A DNA stretch of 64,000 bases from Serripes groenlandicus (Eukaryota; Mollusca; Bivalvia; Cardiida; Cardiidae): assembly GCA_031761405.1 (NCBI GenBank), contig JASEVX010000001.1, positions 195,751,706-195,815,705 on the forward strand, written 5' to 3'. The notes under the pieces are model-generated. The model was not told the origin of the DNA, searched no databases, and was given only the letters and a program-made list of their open reading frames with translations. Below are positions 33,197 to 41,900 of the stretch, piece by piece (within the stretch, counting starts at the first letter, position 1; every line of letters starts with the position of its first letter). A program made the translations under genes and the position numbers.

Positions 33197-33454
33197 GGAT
33201 AAAACATTCATCAAGACTGTACAAAGAGTTAACCTATACAGAAAACAACAAACATCCTAATATTTTACACAAACAAAATCAAATCAACATTGAAATATCA
33301 CAATATATTGTAATAACTTCTCATGATGGGATCAATAAATGATACATTAAAACAAACTTAAACTAAATAAAAATGAAAAAAGTCAACATTGAACTATTTT
33401 TTTACAGTTTGTCACTAAGTAGACTACTTTAAAGTCTGGATGATTTGTTTGTGT
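33197..33454. other. Transposon interior downstream of the YqaJ stop
   Basis: AT-rich, no gene. Probably the 3' flank of the minus-strand YqaJ gene. Confidence 0.5.
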
Positions 33455-34609
33455 TTAATCATATAAACATTTTCCTCTTTGCACACGACATGAGAAAAGT
33501 TCAGGGAGAACAAACTTCTGATAAAATTCGATGACTTTAACAAGACAATCTTGCCAAAATTGTTCATTGAACGAAATCCGTTCAATATGTATATCGGATA
33601 ATGTCCAAATCACGAAGTCACACCATGATGAGTTTGTAAGAGCCGAGCCATCTGGGCTTGCACTTGATAATAGTAATTATGATTACGTTTAAGCTGAACT
33701 TGGTCCTTGTTTATTTCACAACAGAATTGAGAATCTTTGGAAGCATCATCAATTTTGGAAAGTCTCCATTTAAATGGACACTTGACCTCTAGAACACCAT
33801 TTTGGCCATTATCGTTCACTAAACCATCCGGACTGGAACCAAGAAATGGGATGTCGGTTTTAACATATAGTCCCGTATCAGTTACAGATATCTTATGACC
33901 AGCATCCTTTTTAACTAGTACATACTTCCGTCTAGCTGCTGGTTCATGGTCACGTCCCCATTTAACACTCGCGTTTGAAAAGCGATTATAACCCATGACA
34001 GTTTTAATGACACTTACTGGTTCACTGTTTTTACATTTACATATCGCACCAAAGTTGGATGATGTAACACGACCGATACGGGCTTTCTTCCAAAGCTTAT
34101 TCTTAATTTGTCCACGAGTAATTTTTTCAGTCTTTTTACAATCGTCATCAGACAAACGTTGATTACTGCTATAAGATTGAAAAAAGTCTCTGCATTTCTC
34201 ACTGTCTAGTTTAACGCTGTCTGCATAATTAAATGTTATGTTGTGTATTTCTGGTAACTGTTGTTTCGGATCTTTAATCAAAACTGTTTCTGGTCGTGTT
34301 AATAACCATGCAGCATGTGGTGCACATTGCCTCAATTTACTAGCAAAGTTTTTAATGTTCACTTGTGTCACGGTTAAAACAGTTTCTTTTGATGGTGACT
34401 TTTCTACAATGGAATTTTGAACCTCTGGAGTCCATTTACACTTTTTAAATGTTATGTCCTGTGATTTTTGTGGGCTCAGTTTTCGTTTGCGCGGTTGATT
34501 CCATTTACACGTGTTTGATGTAGACGCATGGAGACCTTCTTTCTTTTTTTCTGTAATGTCAATCAGTCCATGGAGTACTGCCGCTATATGGTTACAGGAT
34601 TCCCCTTCA
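33455..34609 (-). pseudogene. SAP/SWIM/YqaJ gene, exon 2 (SWIM end and YqaJ exonuclease domain, frameshifted)
   Basis: Starts after acceptor TTTTTTAG at 34610-34611 with GEGESCNHIAAVLHGL, completing the SWIM zinc ligand set begun in exon 1 (CEC ... CNH). After a K/S-rich linker comes a YqaJ (lambda-exonuclease-like) domain: WKKARIGRVTSSNFG, ASVKWGRDHEPAARRKY, FLGSSPDGLV, GVLEVKCPF and YYYQVQAQMA. The D of SPDG and the E-x-K of LEVKCP are the usual metal-binding residues. Just after QMA the reading frame ends in a premature stop (33610-33612). The expected continuation SSWCDFVIWT and then a further 50 or so residues lie in another frame down to a TAA at 33455. That is a net -1/+2 frameshift near 33620-33655, so this exon is broken. 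The role in transposition is unknown; an end-processing or repair function is inference. Confidence 0.8.
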
Positions 34610-35280
34610 CTAAAAAGAGATAAAACAAATTTTATTTAGAATTGTTAAATGCTCACATCCAATAAAATGTCGTAAGTTAGGCACAACAAGTAATCGTATG
34701 ATTTGTATCATATATAGGCCACATATTTATGACCATTCTGAAGTAAACAATATATAAATATTGCATTGCATCCAGTGAGACAGTACACATTGTCAACATG
34801 AGGAAGATACTGTTACCCGAGGCGAAGTCGAGGTTAACAGTATTTACCAGAATGTTGACATGCACTATTTATTTTATTATACCAAACAAAATTACAAGCT
34901 TATTCTTTTTTTTCTGTACCCTTATTTTGAGGTGAACATGGTTACTTCAATATAACACCACATATGAACAGTATACATGGCATGCGCGTCAGTCATAGCA
35001 TAAGACGGTAAAAAATTGCCCATGATGAGTATATGAGAATTTAACGTTACAAAGTCACATGATGTATACCAGGGTGACTATAATGAAATATAGTCACCCT
35101 GTGTATACTAATACTGTTTATTAAGTTAACTACATAATAAATAGTTGCCAGTAACTCAACTTATGTGATAATTATGTTTATTATATAATTGAAAAAGACA
35201 ATGGAATAAAGCAGCTTGTTTACAGTATACATGTTAGTTGTTATACACAAAAGCAAACATATTTTTATTGATGTACGTAC
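34610..35280 (-). other. Intron of the YqaJ gene with two small hairpins
   Basis: 671 bp, GT-AG; donor GG/GTACGT, acceptor TTTTTTAG. Holds an inverted repeat at about 34792-34862 (TTGTCAACAT ... ATGTTGACA with an inner TACTGTTA / TAACAGTA) and another at about 35063-35098 (AGGGTGACTATA / TATAGTCACCCT). Confidence 0.8.
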
Positions 35281-35784
35281 CCAGCACTACATTCGCACCC
35301 AGCTGCATGGATATGCCCCGTTACTTTAGACATACTTATCCAAACTATATAATCTGGCTTCTTCTTTTCATTGAGGGTTGGCATGGATGGGATGACTTTG
35401 GCCCGTACGAAACAGTGAGTGATTTGGTGATCAATTCCATGGTACTGTACTGAATGCACATGTCTATCCTCATAAAACACTTTTGCTTTTAGTTGTCTTT
35501 TGGCATTGTTTTGTTCTTTGTCAATTGTTCGACCTTGACTTAGCACTAAATAATTGTATAGTTCTGTGTTTGAAAAGTCTGGTATTTTTTCACAATCGTC
35601 AATCCAACCGTGTTTAAGGGTCGACGGATGCGGTAATATTTCTCCTAATGGGGAAACAAATCTTTCCAAGTTCCTTCGTTTTTCGAAATTCTCATCCTCC
35701 AAGCTCAACTCGCTTAACGGTCGTTTGCGAAGAATATCCGTTCCTTTTGCGCGTTTAATCAACTCTGATTTAACTCCTGATACA
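35281..35784 (-). pseudogene. SAP/SWIM/YqaJ gene, rest of exon 1 (SAP end to SWIM start)
   Basis: Open from the MULE junction to donor GG/GTACGT. It begins KSELIKRAKGTDILRKRP, the second half of a SAP-like helix pair, and ends VTGHIHAAGCECSAG, the first zinc ligands of a SWIM finger. Any ATG-less start reported inside this part is an artefact: the true start is on the far side of the MULE. Spliced to 34609 it reads CECSAGEGESCNHIAA, an exact SWIM pattern (C-x-C ... C-x-H). Confidence 0.82.
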
Positions 35785-36270
35785 CGGTCTCACTATTAAG
35801 CGACAAGAAGCGTCAAGAAGCGACAAGAAGCGTCAGGGAGTTTATTATAACAAAAAGTCAGCGACAGGAAGAAACTACAGATTAAATATACTTATATCAA
35901 TCTAAATCCGTTTAGTTTTTTAAAATCCATTCGATATTAGTGGAGAAAATCAACTTTGTTTACCATATTCACCAGCGACAAGAGATCGTCGCCATTTTGT
36001 TTCTTGACAATGGAAGTAAATCGTCAAAGATCAAGCGTCAAGAGACGACAGGGGGTTTATTATAACAAAAAGTTAGCGACAGGAAGAAACTACAGATTAA
36101 ATATACTTATATCAATCTAAGTCCGTTTAGTTTTTTAAAATCCATTCGATATTAGTGGAGAAAATCAACTATGTTTACGATATTCGCAAGCGACAAGAGA
36201 ACAAGGGAAGTAACTCGTCATAGATCAAGCGACAAGAAACTCTAATATGACTAAAAAGCGACAAGAAAGT
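35785..36270 (+). repeat. MULE left terminal inverted repeat
   Basis: About 490 bp matching 40345-40827 in inverse orientation with few differences. Subrepeats AAGCGACAAGAAGCGTC at the tip. Further GCGACAAGAA-type motifs continue to about 36430, beyond the match. Confidence 0.85.
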
Positions 36271-37131
36271 AATTTTTCATAAACCAAGCGTCAAGAAACT
36301 CTATTCTTGGCCAAGAAGCGACAAGATAGTACGGAAAGTACATACATGGTCAAGAAATTAACTTATCATAAACCTATAGCGTCAAGAAACTCCATACATG
36401 TTAACCAAGTAACGACAAGAAATATTCTATATATTTTTTAAGATGCAGCGACAAGAAAGAAAGGAATTAAATCCTTACTTAGGGATTATCCCTAGATTTG
36501 AAAAAACCCAATCATATAATAAAAATAATAGTATACTTATAAATTCCGTTGTATTAAAAATCCATTATTGCGCACTGTCAGAAAAACATGTTTACACCAA
36601 CGTTATTAAAATTAATATGAAAACTTTTCCATGAATGCGCTTGCACTGGTTTAGAGTTGTTTGTATGTTTGGTTTTTAATTGCTTGATTGCTTTAAGAAA
36701 CAGACAATCAGTTAAATAATTAGTGGCAAACATGATCGCAAACAGCAATCAAATCGCGTGTATCCAATTAATGGAGGTAATCAATGTAATTACAATCGGG
36801 ATCAGCTTGCTTGTTGAGTTAAATTCATTAAAGAACCATCTATAAAATAGACAGGCATGCTGTTCATAGTCACACATTCGTGTTATTCAGTTTCACTGAA
36901 CACTTGCGCTCACAGCTCTCATTGCTCGATATCATAGTTTGTTGGTTAGTAAATATTGTTTCTTGTTTATATTGCTTCATACTGCATACATTGCTTGTTA
37001 GTAAATCTTATTTGTGTATAACTTTATATTGGTTCATACTGCATACATTGATCAGACACTAAGTTTTACCATTTTTAAGAAAAAAGATTGTCAGGTTAAC
37101 CATACTTTTCTCCTTTGTATTTTGAGGGAAA
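36271..37131 (+). other. MULE 5' region upstream of the transposase
   Basis: Non-coding, AT-rich, with further spaced GCGACAAGAA/GCGTCAAGAA motifs to 36430 and short repeats with CATACTGCATACATTG near 36990 and 37045. Presumably holds the promoter; none can be assigned. Confidence 0.5.
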
Positions 37132-37770
37132 ATGGCTTATCCATGTGGCGACTGTGGTAAACAATGTGTAGGATCATGTCTTGCATGTGAACGTTGTGAT
37201 CAATGGTTCCATATCAGATGTCAGAAAATTTCTAAACCACAATTAGCGACTTTGACTTCCACTTTTTGTGACTTCTTTTGTTTCGGATGTACGTACGATA
37301 ATGGGGTGTTTGATTACAAACGATCACTTGATCGTCTTGAACAAAATTCAAAAAATGGGTCTTTGGGAGAGTGTATTTCAGTTGAGAAAGTAATTCTCAG
37401 AAAAGAAAATATGGAACCAATCAATGAGAGATCCGATCTAAGTTTTAGGACGGATAGTCTCATTGTTGATCGTGTATCAGTTAATATGTTGCAGTCTCTT
37501 GGCATGAGTATCCCTGGTAAATCACCAATAGATGTTCGCGGTGACGGGAATTGTCTATTTAATTCTATTTCTATGGCATTGTTTGGGCACGAGAACCTAT
37601 CCTATGAAATCCGAGTGAAGACGTGTATTGAGATGTTTGAAAACAGATCTCAATACGAAAGAAACCACCAACGGTTGTTGTTGGTTTCCCCTCCAATAGA
37701 CGACGCATGCCGAGAGACATCTCTTAATTTCAGCTTTTCATCTGCCTGGGAAAATGGAATTTTGGGATAA
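37132..37770 (+). CDS. MULE protein, N-terminal part: PHD finger and OTU protease
   Basis: 212 codons from ATG. Residues 5-53 form a PHD-type zinc finger (CGDCGKQC, CLACERCDQWFHIRC, FFCFGC), a histone-tail reader fold in many proteins. Residues 130-210 are an OTU cysteine-protease domain with IDVRGDGNCLFNSIS: D138 and C141 in the family's catalytic DGNC motif. The OTU His cannot be placed confidently. The frame stops at 37770 just after SSAWENG. The MULE DDE domain continues 17 nt earlier in the next frame (37754), so the full product needs a frameshift, a cryptic intron, or represents a mutated gene. OTU and PHD domains in transposons may act on chromatin or ubiquitin; that is inference. Confidence 0.8.
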   Translation: MAYPCGDCGKQCVGSCLACERCDQWFHIRCQKISKPQLATLTSTFCDFFCFGCTYDNGVFDYKRSLDRLEQNSKNGSLGECISVEKVILRKENMEPINERSDLSFRTDSLIVDRVSVNMLQSLGMSIPGKSPIDVRGDGNCLFNSISMALFGHENLSYEIRVKTCIEMFENRSQYERNHQRLLLVSPPIDDACRETSLNFSFSSAWENGILG

Positions 37771-39427
37771 TTGTGGCGCCTGGGACACTAAGTCAACGTC
37801 CACAAAAACTACTTTCTTTGTCCGACAGAATGGAAGGATCGTGTCTATTGTAAAAAAACAGGGGCTTTATTGCAAAGAAATCAAAAGGAAATTTGTACCT
37901 CTGGAGCCCCAACCAGAGGCATCAGATGTTTTCATTTTGAAAAGATATTACGCATCTTTAAAACGAGAGAAACACTACAAAAAGCGTATATCTTGGTTTG
38001 AGGCTATGCCGGGGTTCCCCATTGAATCGACATTGTATGCGTTAGCAGAGTATATAGGTATATTTCCAGTAGAAGACATATCGAAACACGGTAATGCGAG
38101 GAAAACTAACCAAGAGTATGTCAGAACATCGCCTGCAACGAAAAATCTAATTTTGGAAGAACTGAAATCAAAAAAACCTGTGAAGGCAATCTTCAAAGAT
38201 AATTTTGATTCAGATCATCAGCCACGTGACTCAAAAATGATACATAATATAAAATCAAAACTGATCAAGGAAAGTGGCACTGGATACAGGCAGAATACGG
38301 CTGATGACATGCAAGCAGTTATAAACATGACTTCTCAACCGCATCCTTTTGTACGAGAAGTCATTCAGTCATTTGGAAAGCCCCCAAACATTATTTGCTA
38401 TACTGATAATCAACTGAGTCATATTTCAAAGTCCATGCAAACTTCCATAATTGGCATTGATAGAACTTTTAATTTGGGGGCATGTTTTGTTACCACTACC
38501 GTGTTTCAAGATTTTGATTTAATGCGTAAAGGTAAGGATGTTTCTCCCATTATTTTAGGTCCTGTATTTCTGCACTGGGACGGCTCCTTTCATACTTATC
38601 AACGCTTCTTCACACATTTGGCAGCCGTCCTAGACAAACCACTGAAAGAAGCACAATTGGGTACCAATGATTTATGTATAGGGTCCGACGAAGAAAAAGC
38701 TTTAGTAAAGGCTATAAAATTAAGTTTTCCCAATTCAAAGTTCACGTTATGTACACGGCATCTTGAGGAAAATTTAAAACGGCAATTGAAAAATAAAATA
38801 GGCATGCCCGAATCACTATCTAAAAAAATTGTACATGATGTTTTCGGAGTAGATGGCTTAACATCTTTAAATACATCGGTTGCGTTTTCAAAGAAATCAA
38901 AGGAAATTGAAGAACAATATAAAAACGTCGGACCCTATTTAACTGAAAAACTCCTTCCATCTATCAAAGAATATGTACATGCAATCCATAAATCAGATGA
39001 CCGGGTGCCAATCAATTGGAAGAATAATCATTGTGAATCGATGAACCATATTTTAAAATTAAATGCCAATTGGAAGCCTTCCAAACTTCCAGACCTTATA
39101 AACATGTTACAGAAGGAAATTTTGCACCAGGAATCTTTGGTAAGAGGAGCCCTTTACGGGCATGGAGATTTTGAGTTGTCACCCGCAGTCCGCTGTCTTC
39201 AGATATCACTTCTCAGCTACAAACAAAAAACAGAACATGAAAAGGCAACTCTATATCGAAAGTTTTTAAAATTTCGGAGAAAACGTAAAGTTGATGCTCA
39301 TTTAACATCAACTGATGGTGGCCTGGTTATTCCGAAAACAACCGCCTTAGCAAAAAAACCAGGCCAAACTAAAAGAGTCAAAAGTTCAAAAACCGTATCA
39401 ATTCCAAAGAGACAGCGGACAGAGTAG
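37754..39427 (+). CDS. MULE transposase, DDE catalytic part
   Basis: 557 codons, overlapping the previous ORF by 17 nt in another frame. The start (EFWDNCGAWDTKST) looks like the continuation of the OTU region rather than a real N-terminus. MULE-type DDE domain: D236 in SIIGIDRTFNLG, D312 in CIGSDEEKALVKAI, then the C-x2-H insert CTRH (about 333-336), and E428 in NNHCESMNHILK. The C-terminus is K/R-rich (KKPGQTKRVKSSKT), probably a nuclear localisation or DNA-binding tail. Uninterrupted, so likely a recent copy. Confidence 0.87.
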   Translation: MEFWDNCGAWDTKSTSTKTTFFVRQNGRIVSIVKKQGLYCKEIKRKFVPLEPQPEASDVFILKRYYASLKREKHYKKRISWFEAMPGFPIESTLYALAEYIGIFPVEDISKHGNARKTNQEYVRTSPATKNLILEELKSKKPVKAIFKDNFDSDHQPRDSKMIHNIKSKLIKESGTGYRQNTADDMQAVINMTSQPHPFVREVIQSFGKPPNIICYTDNQLSHISKSMQTSIIGIDRTFNLGACFVTTTVFQDFDLMRKGKDVSPIILGPVFLHWDGSFHTYQRFFTHLAAVLDKPLKEAQLGTNDLCIGSDEEKALVKAIKLSFPNSKFTLCTRHLEENLKRQLKNKIGMPESLSKKIVHDVFGVDGLTSLNTSVAFSKKSKEIEEQYKNVGPYLTEKLLPSIKEYVHAIHKSDDRVPINWKNNHCESMNHILKLNANWKPSKLPDLINMLQKEILHQESLVRGALYGHGDFELSPAVRCLQISLLSYKQKTEHEKATLYRKFLKFRRKRKVDAHLTSTDGGLVIPKTTALAKKPGQTKRVKSSKTVSIPKRQRTE

Positions 39428-40344
39428 ATGTTTTCAAAAAAAAATCTCCACCCAATTGGCATGTTTAATAAATATTTTTCTTACAGCAAAAAGTTCAAAA
39501 ACCGTATAAATTCCAAAGAGACAGCGGACAGAGTAGATGTTTTCAAAAAAAATGGCATGTTTAATAAATATTTTTCTTACAGCAAACTAAACAATCTGGT
39601 AACCTCTGGCGCGGTCTAACAGCCCGTAAGTTAATACTAGAATAGTTGAACTTTTCAAAGATATTTTAGTTGATTTTAACAATCTGGTAACCTCTGGCGC
39701 GGTCTAACAGCCCGTAAGTTAATACTAGAATAGTTGAACTTTTCAAATATATTTTAGTTGATTTTAACAATCTAGTAACCTCTGGCGCGGTCTAACAGCC
39801 CGTAAGTTAATACTAGAATAGTTGAACTTTTCAAATATATTTTAGTTGATTTTAACAATCTAGTAACCTCTGGCGCGGTCTAACAGCCCGTAAGTTAATA
39901 CTAGAATAGTTGAACTTTTCAACAATATTTCAGTTGATTTTAACAATCTGGTAACCTCTGGCGCGGTCTAACAGCCCGTAAGTTAATACTAGAATAGTTG
40001 AACTTTTCAACAATATTTCAGTTGATCTTAACAGTCTGGTAACCTCTGGCGCGGTCTAACAACCCGTAAGTTAATATACTTGAATTCACGAGTATCAACA
40101 TCACTATATCAATATATATCAATAATATCACTATATCAATATATATCAATAAATTAATATATATATCAATAATATCAATATATTAATATATATATCAATA
40201 ATATCAATATATTAATATATATATCAATAATATCAATATATCAAAAATAAAGTTAATACATACATTACGGTATATTCATAATCAAATACATATTGAAAAT
40301 TCATATCAATGACGCTTGATCAATGATACGTTAATCTCTTGTCG
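39428..40344 (+). repeat. MULE 3' region: ORF-end duplication, 6 x 88-bp array, AT microsatellite
   Basis: 39440-39590 repeats the last coding bases and the stop (AAAAGTTCAAAAACCGTAT ... GACAGCGGACAGAGTAGATG). An 88-bp unit (AACCTCTGGCGCGGTCTAAC) follows at 39601, 39689, 39777, 39865, 39953 and 40041. Then an AT-rich microsatellite (ATATCAATA)n runs at 40095-40240. Confidence 0.9.
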
Positions 40345-40827
40345 CTTTTTAGTCATATTAGAGTTTCTTGACGCTTGATCTAAGACGAGTTACTTCCCTT
40401 GTTCTCTTGTCGCTTGCGAATATCGTAAACAAAGTTGATTTTCTCCACTAATATCGAATGGATTTTAAAAAACTAAACGGACTTAGATTGATATAAGTAT
40501 ATTTAATCTGTAGTTTCTTCCTGTCGCTAACTTTTTGTTATAATAAACACCCTGTCGTCTCTTGACGCTTGATCTTTGACGATTTACTTCCATTGTTAAG
40601 AAACAAAATGGCGACGATCTCTTGTCGCTGGTGAATATGGTAAACAAAGTTGATTTTCTCCACTAATATCGAATGGATTTTAAAAAACTAAACGGATTTA
40701 GATTGATATAAGTATATTTAATCTGTAGTTTCTTCCTGTCGCTGACTTTTTGTTATAATAAACCCCCTGACGCTTCTTGTCGCTTCTTGACGCTTCGTGT
40801 CGCTTCTTGTCGCTTAATAGTGAGACC
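40345..40827 (-). repeat. MULE right terminal inverted repeat
   Basis: Inverse of 35785-36270. Ends CTTAATAGTGAGACC against the duplicated CCTGATACA. Carries one more GCGACACGAA subrepeat than the left end. Confidence 0.85.
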
Positions 40828-40940
40828 CCTGATACATACTGTCCATGATCACGGAGATACAATTTCAACTCGCTAACATTCAACTTATCAAAATCCAAAT
40901 CTTTACGCATCGCTGATTCATTCTCTTTATTTGTCGCCAT
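40828..40940 (-). pseudogene. SAP/SWIM/YqaJ gene, 5' end of exon 1 (start codon and first half of SAP)
   Basis: The first ATG inside the transposon's right end starts MATNKENESAMRKDLDFD, then LNVSELKLYLRDHGQYVSG, the first half of a SAP-type DNA-binding motif. The frame then runs into the MULE terminal repeat. Together with KSELIKRA at 35775 the motif reads as a normal SAP domain once the 5043-bp insertion and one 9-bp duplication are left out. SAP motifs bind AT-rich DNA (family knowledge). Confidence 0.82.
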
Positions 40941-41117
40941 TTGTATAGATTGTTCTAGAAAATGCCCCCCGGAAGTAGAATTATTTCTGAGAATGCAAGG
41001 GACGTAATCGCGCCACGGGCAGATAACACCTTTCCGGACAGGGCTATTGGCCCATATGTTACAGAGGAGAAAATGTTTACGGAGGGACAATAACTAATCT
41101 AGTGCATTTCTTTTCAG

Positions 41118-41450
41118 ATAAACAATAGTAGAGATGACATGTCATACATCATGTCCAGTCAAATTCTGACCGAATCTTTTATCCAGAAACTCGGCCAACT
41201 ACTTGGCGCACAGTGGCGGCAAACAGCAATGAATTTGAAAATCAATCAATCAGAAATCAAGCAAATTACAAAGGAAAATACAGATTCCAAAATGGCGGCT
41301 ATTTGCTTTCTTGTAGCTTGGAACAAGAACCAACTTGTGGGGGATGAACATAAAATAACTTTATTGAAAACGGCTCTACAGAAAGCAAAAAGACAAGATT
41401 TAGTCAATCTATTGAGTGAAAATGAAAATCTTAGTTTGTGTCTTGTGTAA
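41118..41450 (+). CDS. C-terminal exon with a Death domain
   Basis: Opens after acceptor TTTCTTTTCAG (AG at 41116-41117) and ends at TAA 41448-41450; 110 codons. INNSRDDMSYIMSS is followed by a Death-fold domain: ILTESFIQKLGQLLGAQW, RQTAMNLKINQSEIKQITKE, then FLVAW (conserved W) and LLKTALQKAKRQDLVNLLSE. Death domains mediate adaptor interactions in apoptosis and immune signalling (family knowledge). The parent gene is unknown because upstream exons were not found. They would lie to the left, beyond the 11.8-kb transposon, which would then sit in an intron. The acceptor lies 72 bp right of the transposon end. Alternatively this is a lone retained exon. Confidence 0.75.
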   Translation: MNNSRDDMSYIMSSQILTESFIQKLGQLLGAQWRQTAMNLKINQSEIKQITKENTDSKMAAICFLVAWNKNQLVGDEHKITLLKTALQKAKRQDLVNLLSENENLSLCLV

Positions 41451-41464
41451 CACCTTCAAACATT

Positions 41465-41900
41465 GTCCATTATCCTTTCCCCTCAAACAGGTCATGACTC
41501 TACAGCAGACAACATTTCAAAACATTGTGACAAAAGATAAAATTGCTCATTACAGCTATTAATGAGCAATTTCTCCTTTTGCCACAATGTTTTCAACACT
41601 ATTTAATTTATTATATTTTCATTAAGAGATTAAACATATTTTGGCCAAGATGTTTAGTCGTCTACTGCAGATTTGTTGATAGTTGATAGGAAATAACTCT
41701 CATGGAAGCCTTTCAGTTGCCTGGTTGATGTGAATTTATATATATATTACCTTACTTCCTTCTTTGCAATACATAATTATTTGTGTCATGAAAGCACCAT
41801 AAAAACAGCTAATTTTCAACAAGAGGACCATGATAGTCCTAACTCACTCAACTAATTTAATAGAAATCGCAGTTTTCAATGTTCTTACAATATGAACCAT
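41465..41900. repeat. Degraded MITE and ACAAGAG 5' fragment
   Basis: 41465-41690: MITE (AATTGCTCATTACAGCTATTAATGAGCAATTTCTCC centre). 41818-41870: 5' end of an ACAAGAG element (ACAAGAGGACCATGATAGTCC), truncated. Confidence 0.55.

Larger units (their letters stand above)
35785..40827 (+). mobile_element. Mutator-like element (MULE), PHD-OTU-DDE, fold-back-like ends
   Basis: 5043 bp bounded by direct repeats CCTGATACA at 35776-35784 and 40828-40836 (9 bp, the typical MULE duplication length). The ends are long inverted repeats of about 490 bp starting GGTCTCACTATTAAGCG. They are packed with subrepeats GCGACAAGA and GCGTCAAGA and contain an internal duplication of a roughly 230-bp block (GTTTATTATAACAAAAAG). 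It carries ORFs at 37132-37770 and 37754-39427 on plus. Long subrepeat-rich inverted ends recall Drosophila FB/NOF, also MULE relatives (family knowledge). Confidence 0.9.
29247..41045. mobile_element. Large two-gene DNA transposon (THAP-DDE plus SAP/SWIM/YqaJ), ISL2EU-like
   Basis: Ends are inverted copies: (A)GCCCTGTCCGGAAAGGTGTT at 29247 and its reverse complement ending at 41045. The dinucleotide AT (or TA; the sequence does not distinguish) lies on both outer sides, giving a 2-bp target duplication. Length is 11.8 kb, of which 5.05 kb is a nested MULE plus its target duplication. Two convergent genes lie inside: a THAP-DDE_Tnp_4 transposase at the left on plus and a SAP-like/SWIM/YqaJ gene at the right on minus. 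From memory, Repbase's ISL2EU (IS4EU) superfamily pairs a transposase with a YqaJ nuclease and makes 2-bp duplications; this assignment needs a search. SINEs and a 182-bp array fill 31284-33196. The YqaJ gene is disrupted, so this copy is not fully functional. Confidence 0.85.

Noticed and set aside
29247..41045. Viral origin for the YqaJ gene (phage or large DNA virus insertion)
   Set aside because: The gene lies between matching transposon ends with a 2-bp duplication, has a spliceosomal intron and eukaryotic SAP/SWIM modules; no viral structural or replication genes are nearby.
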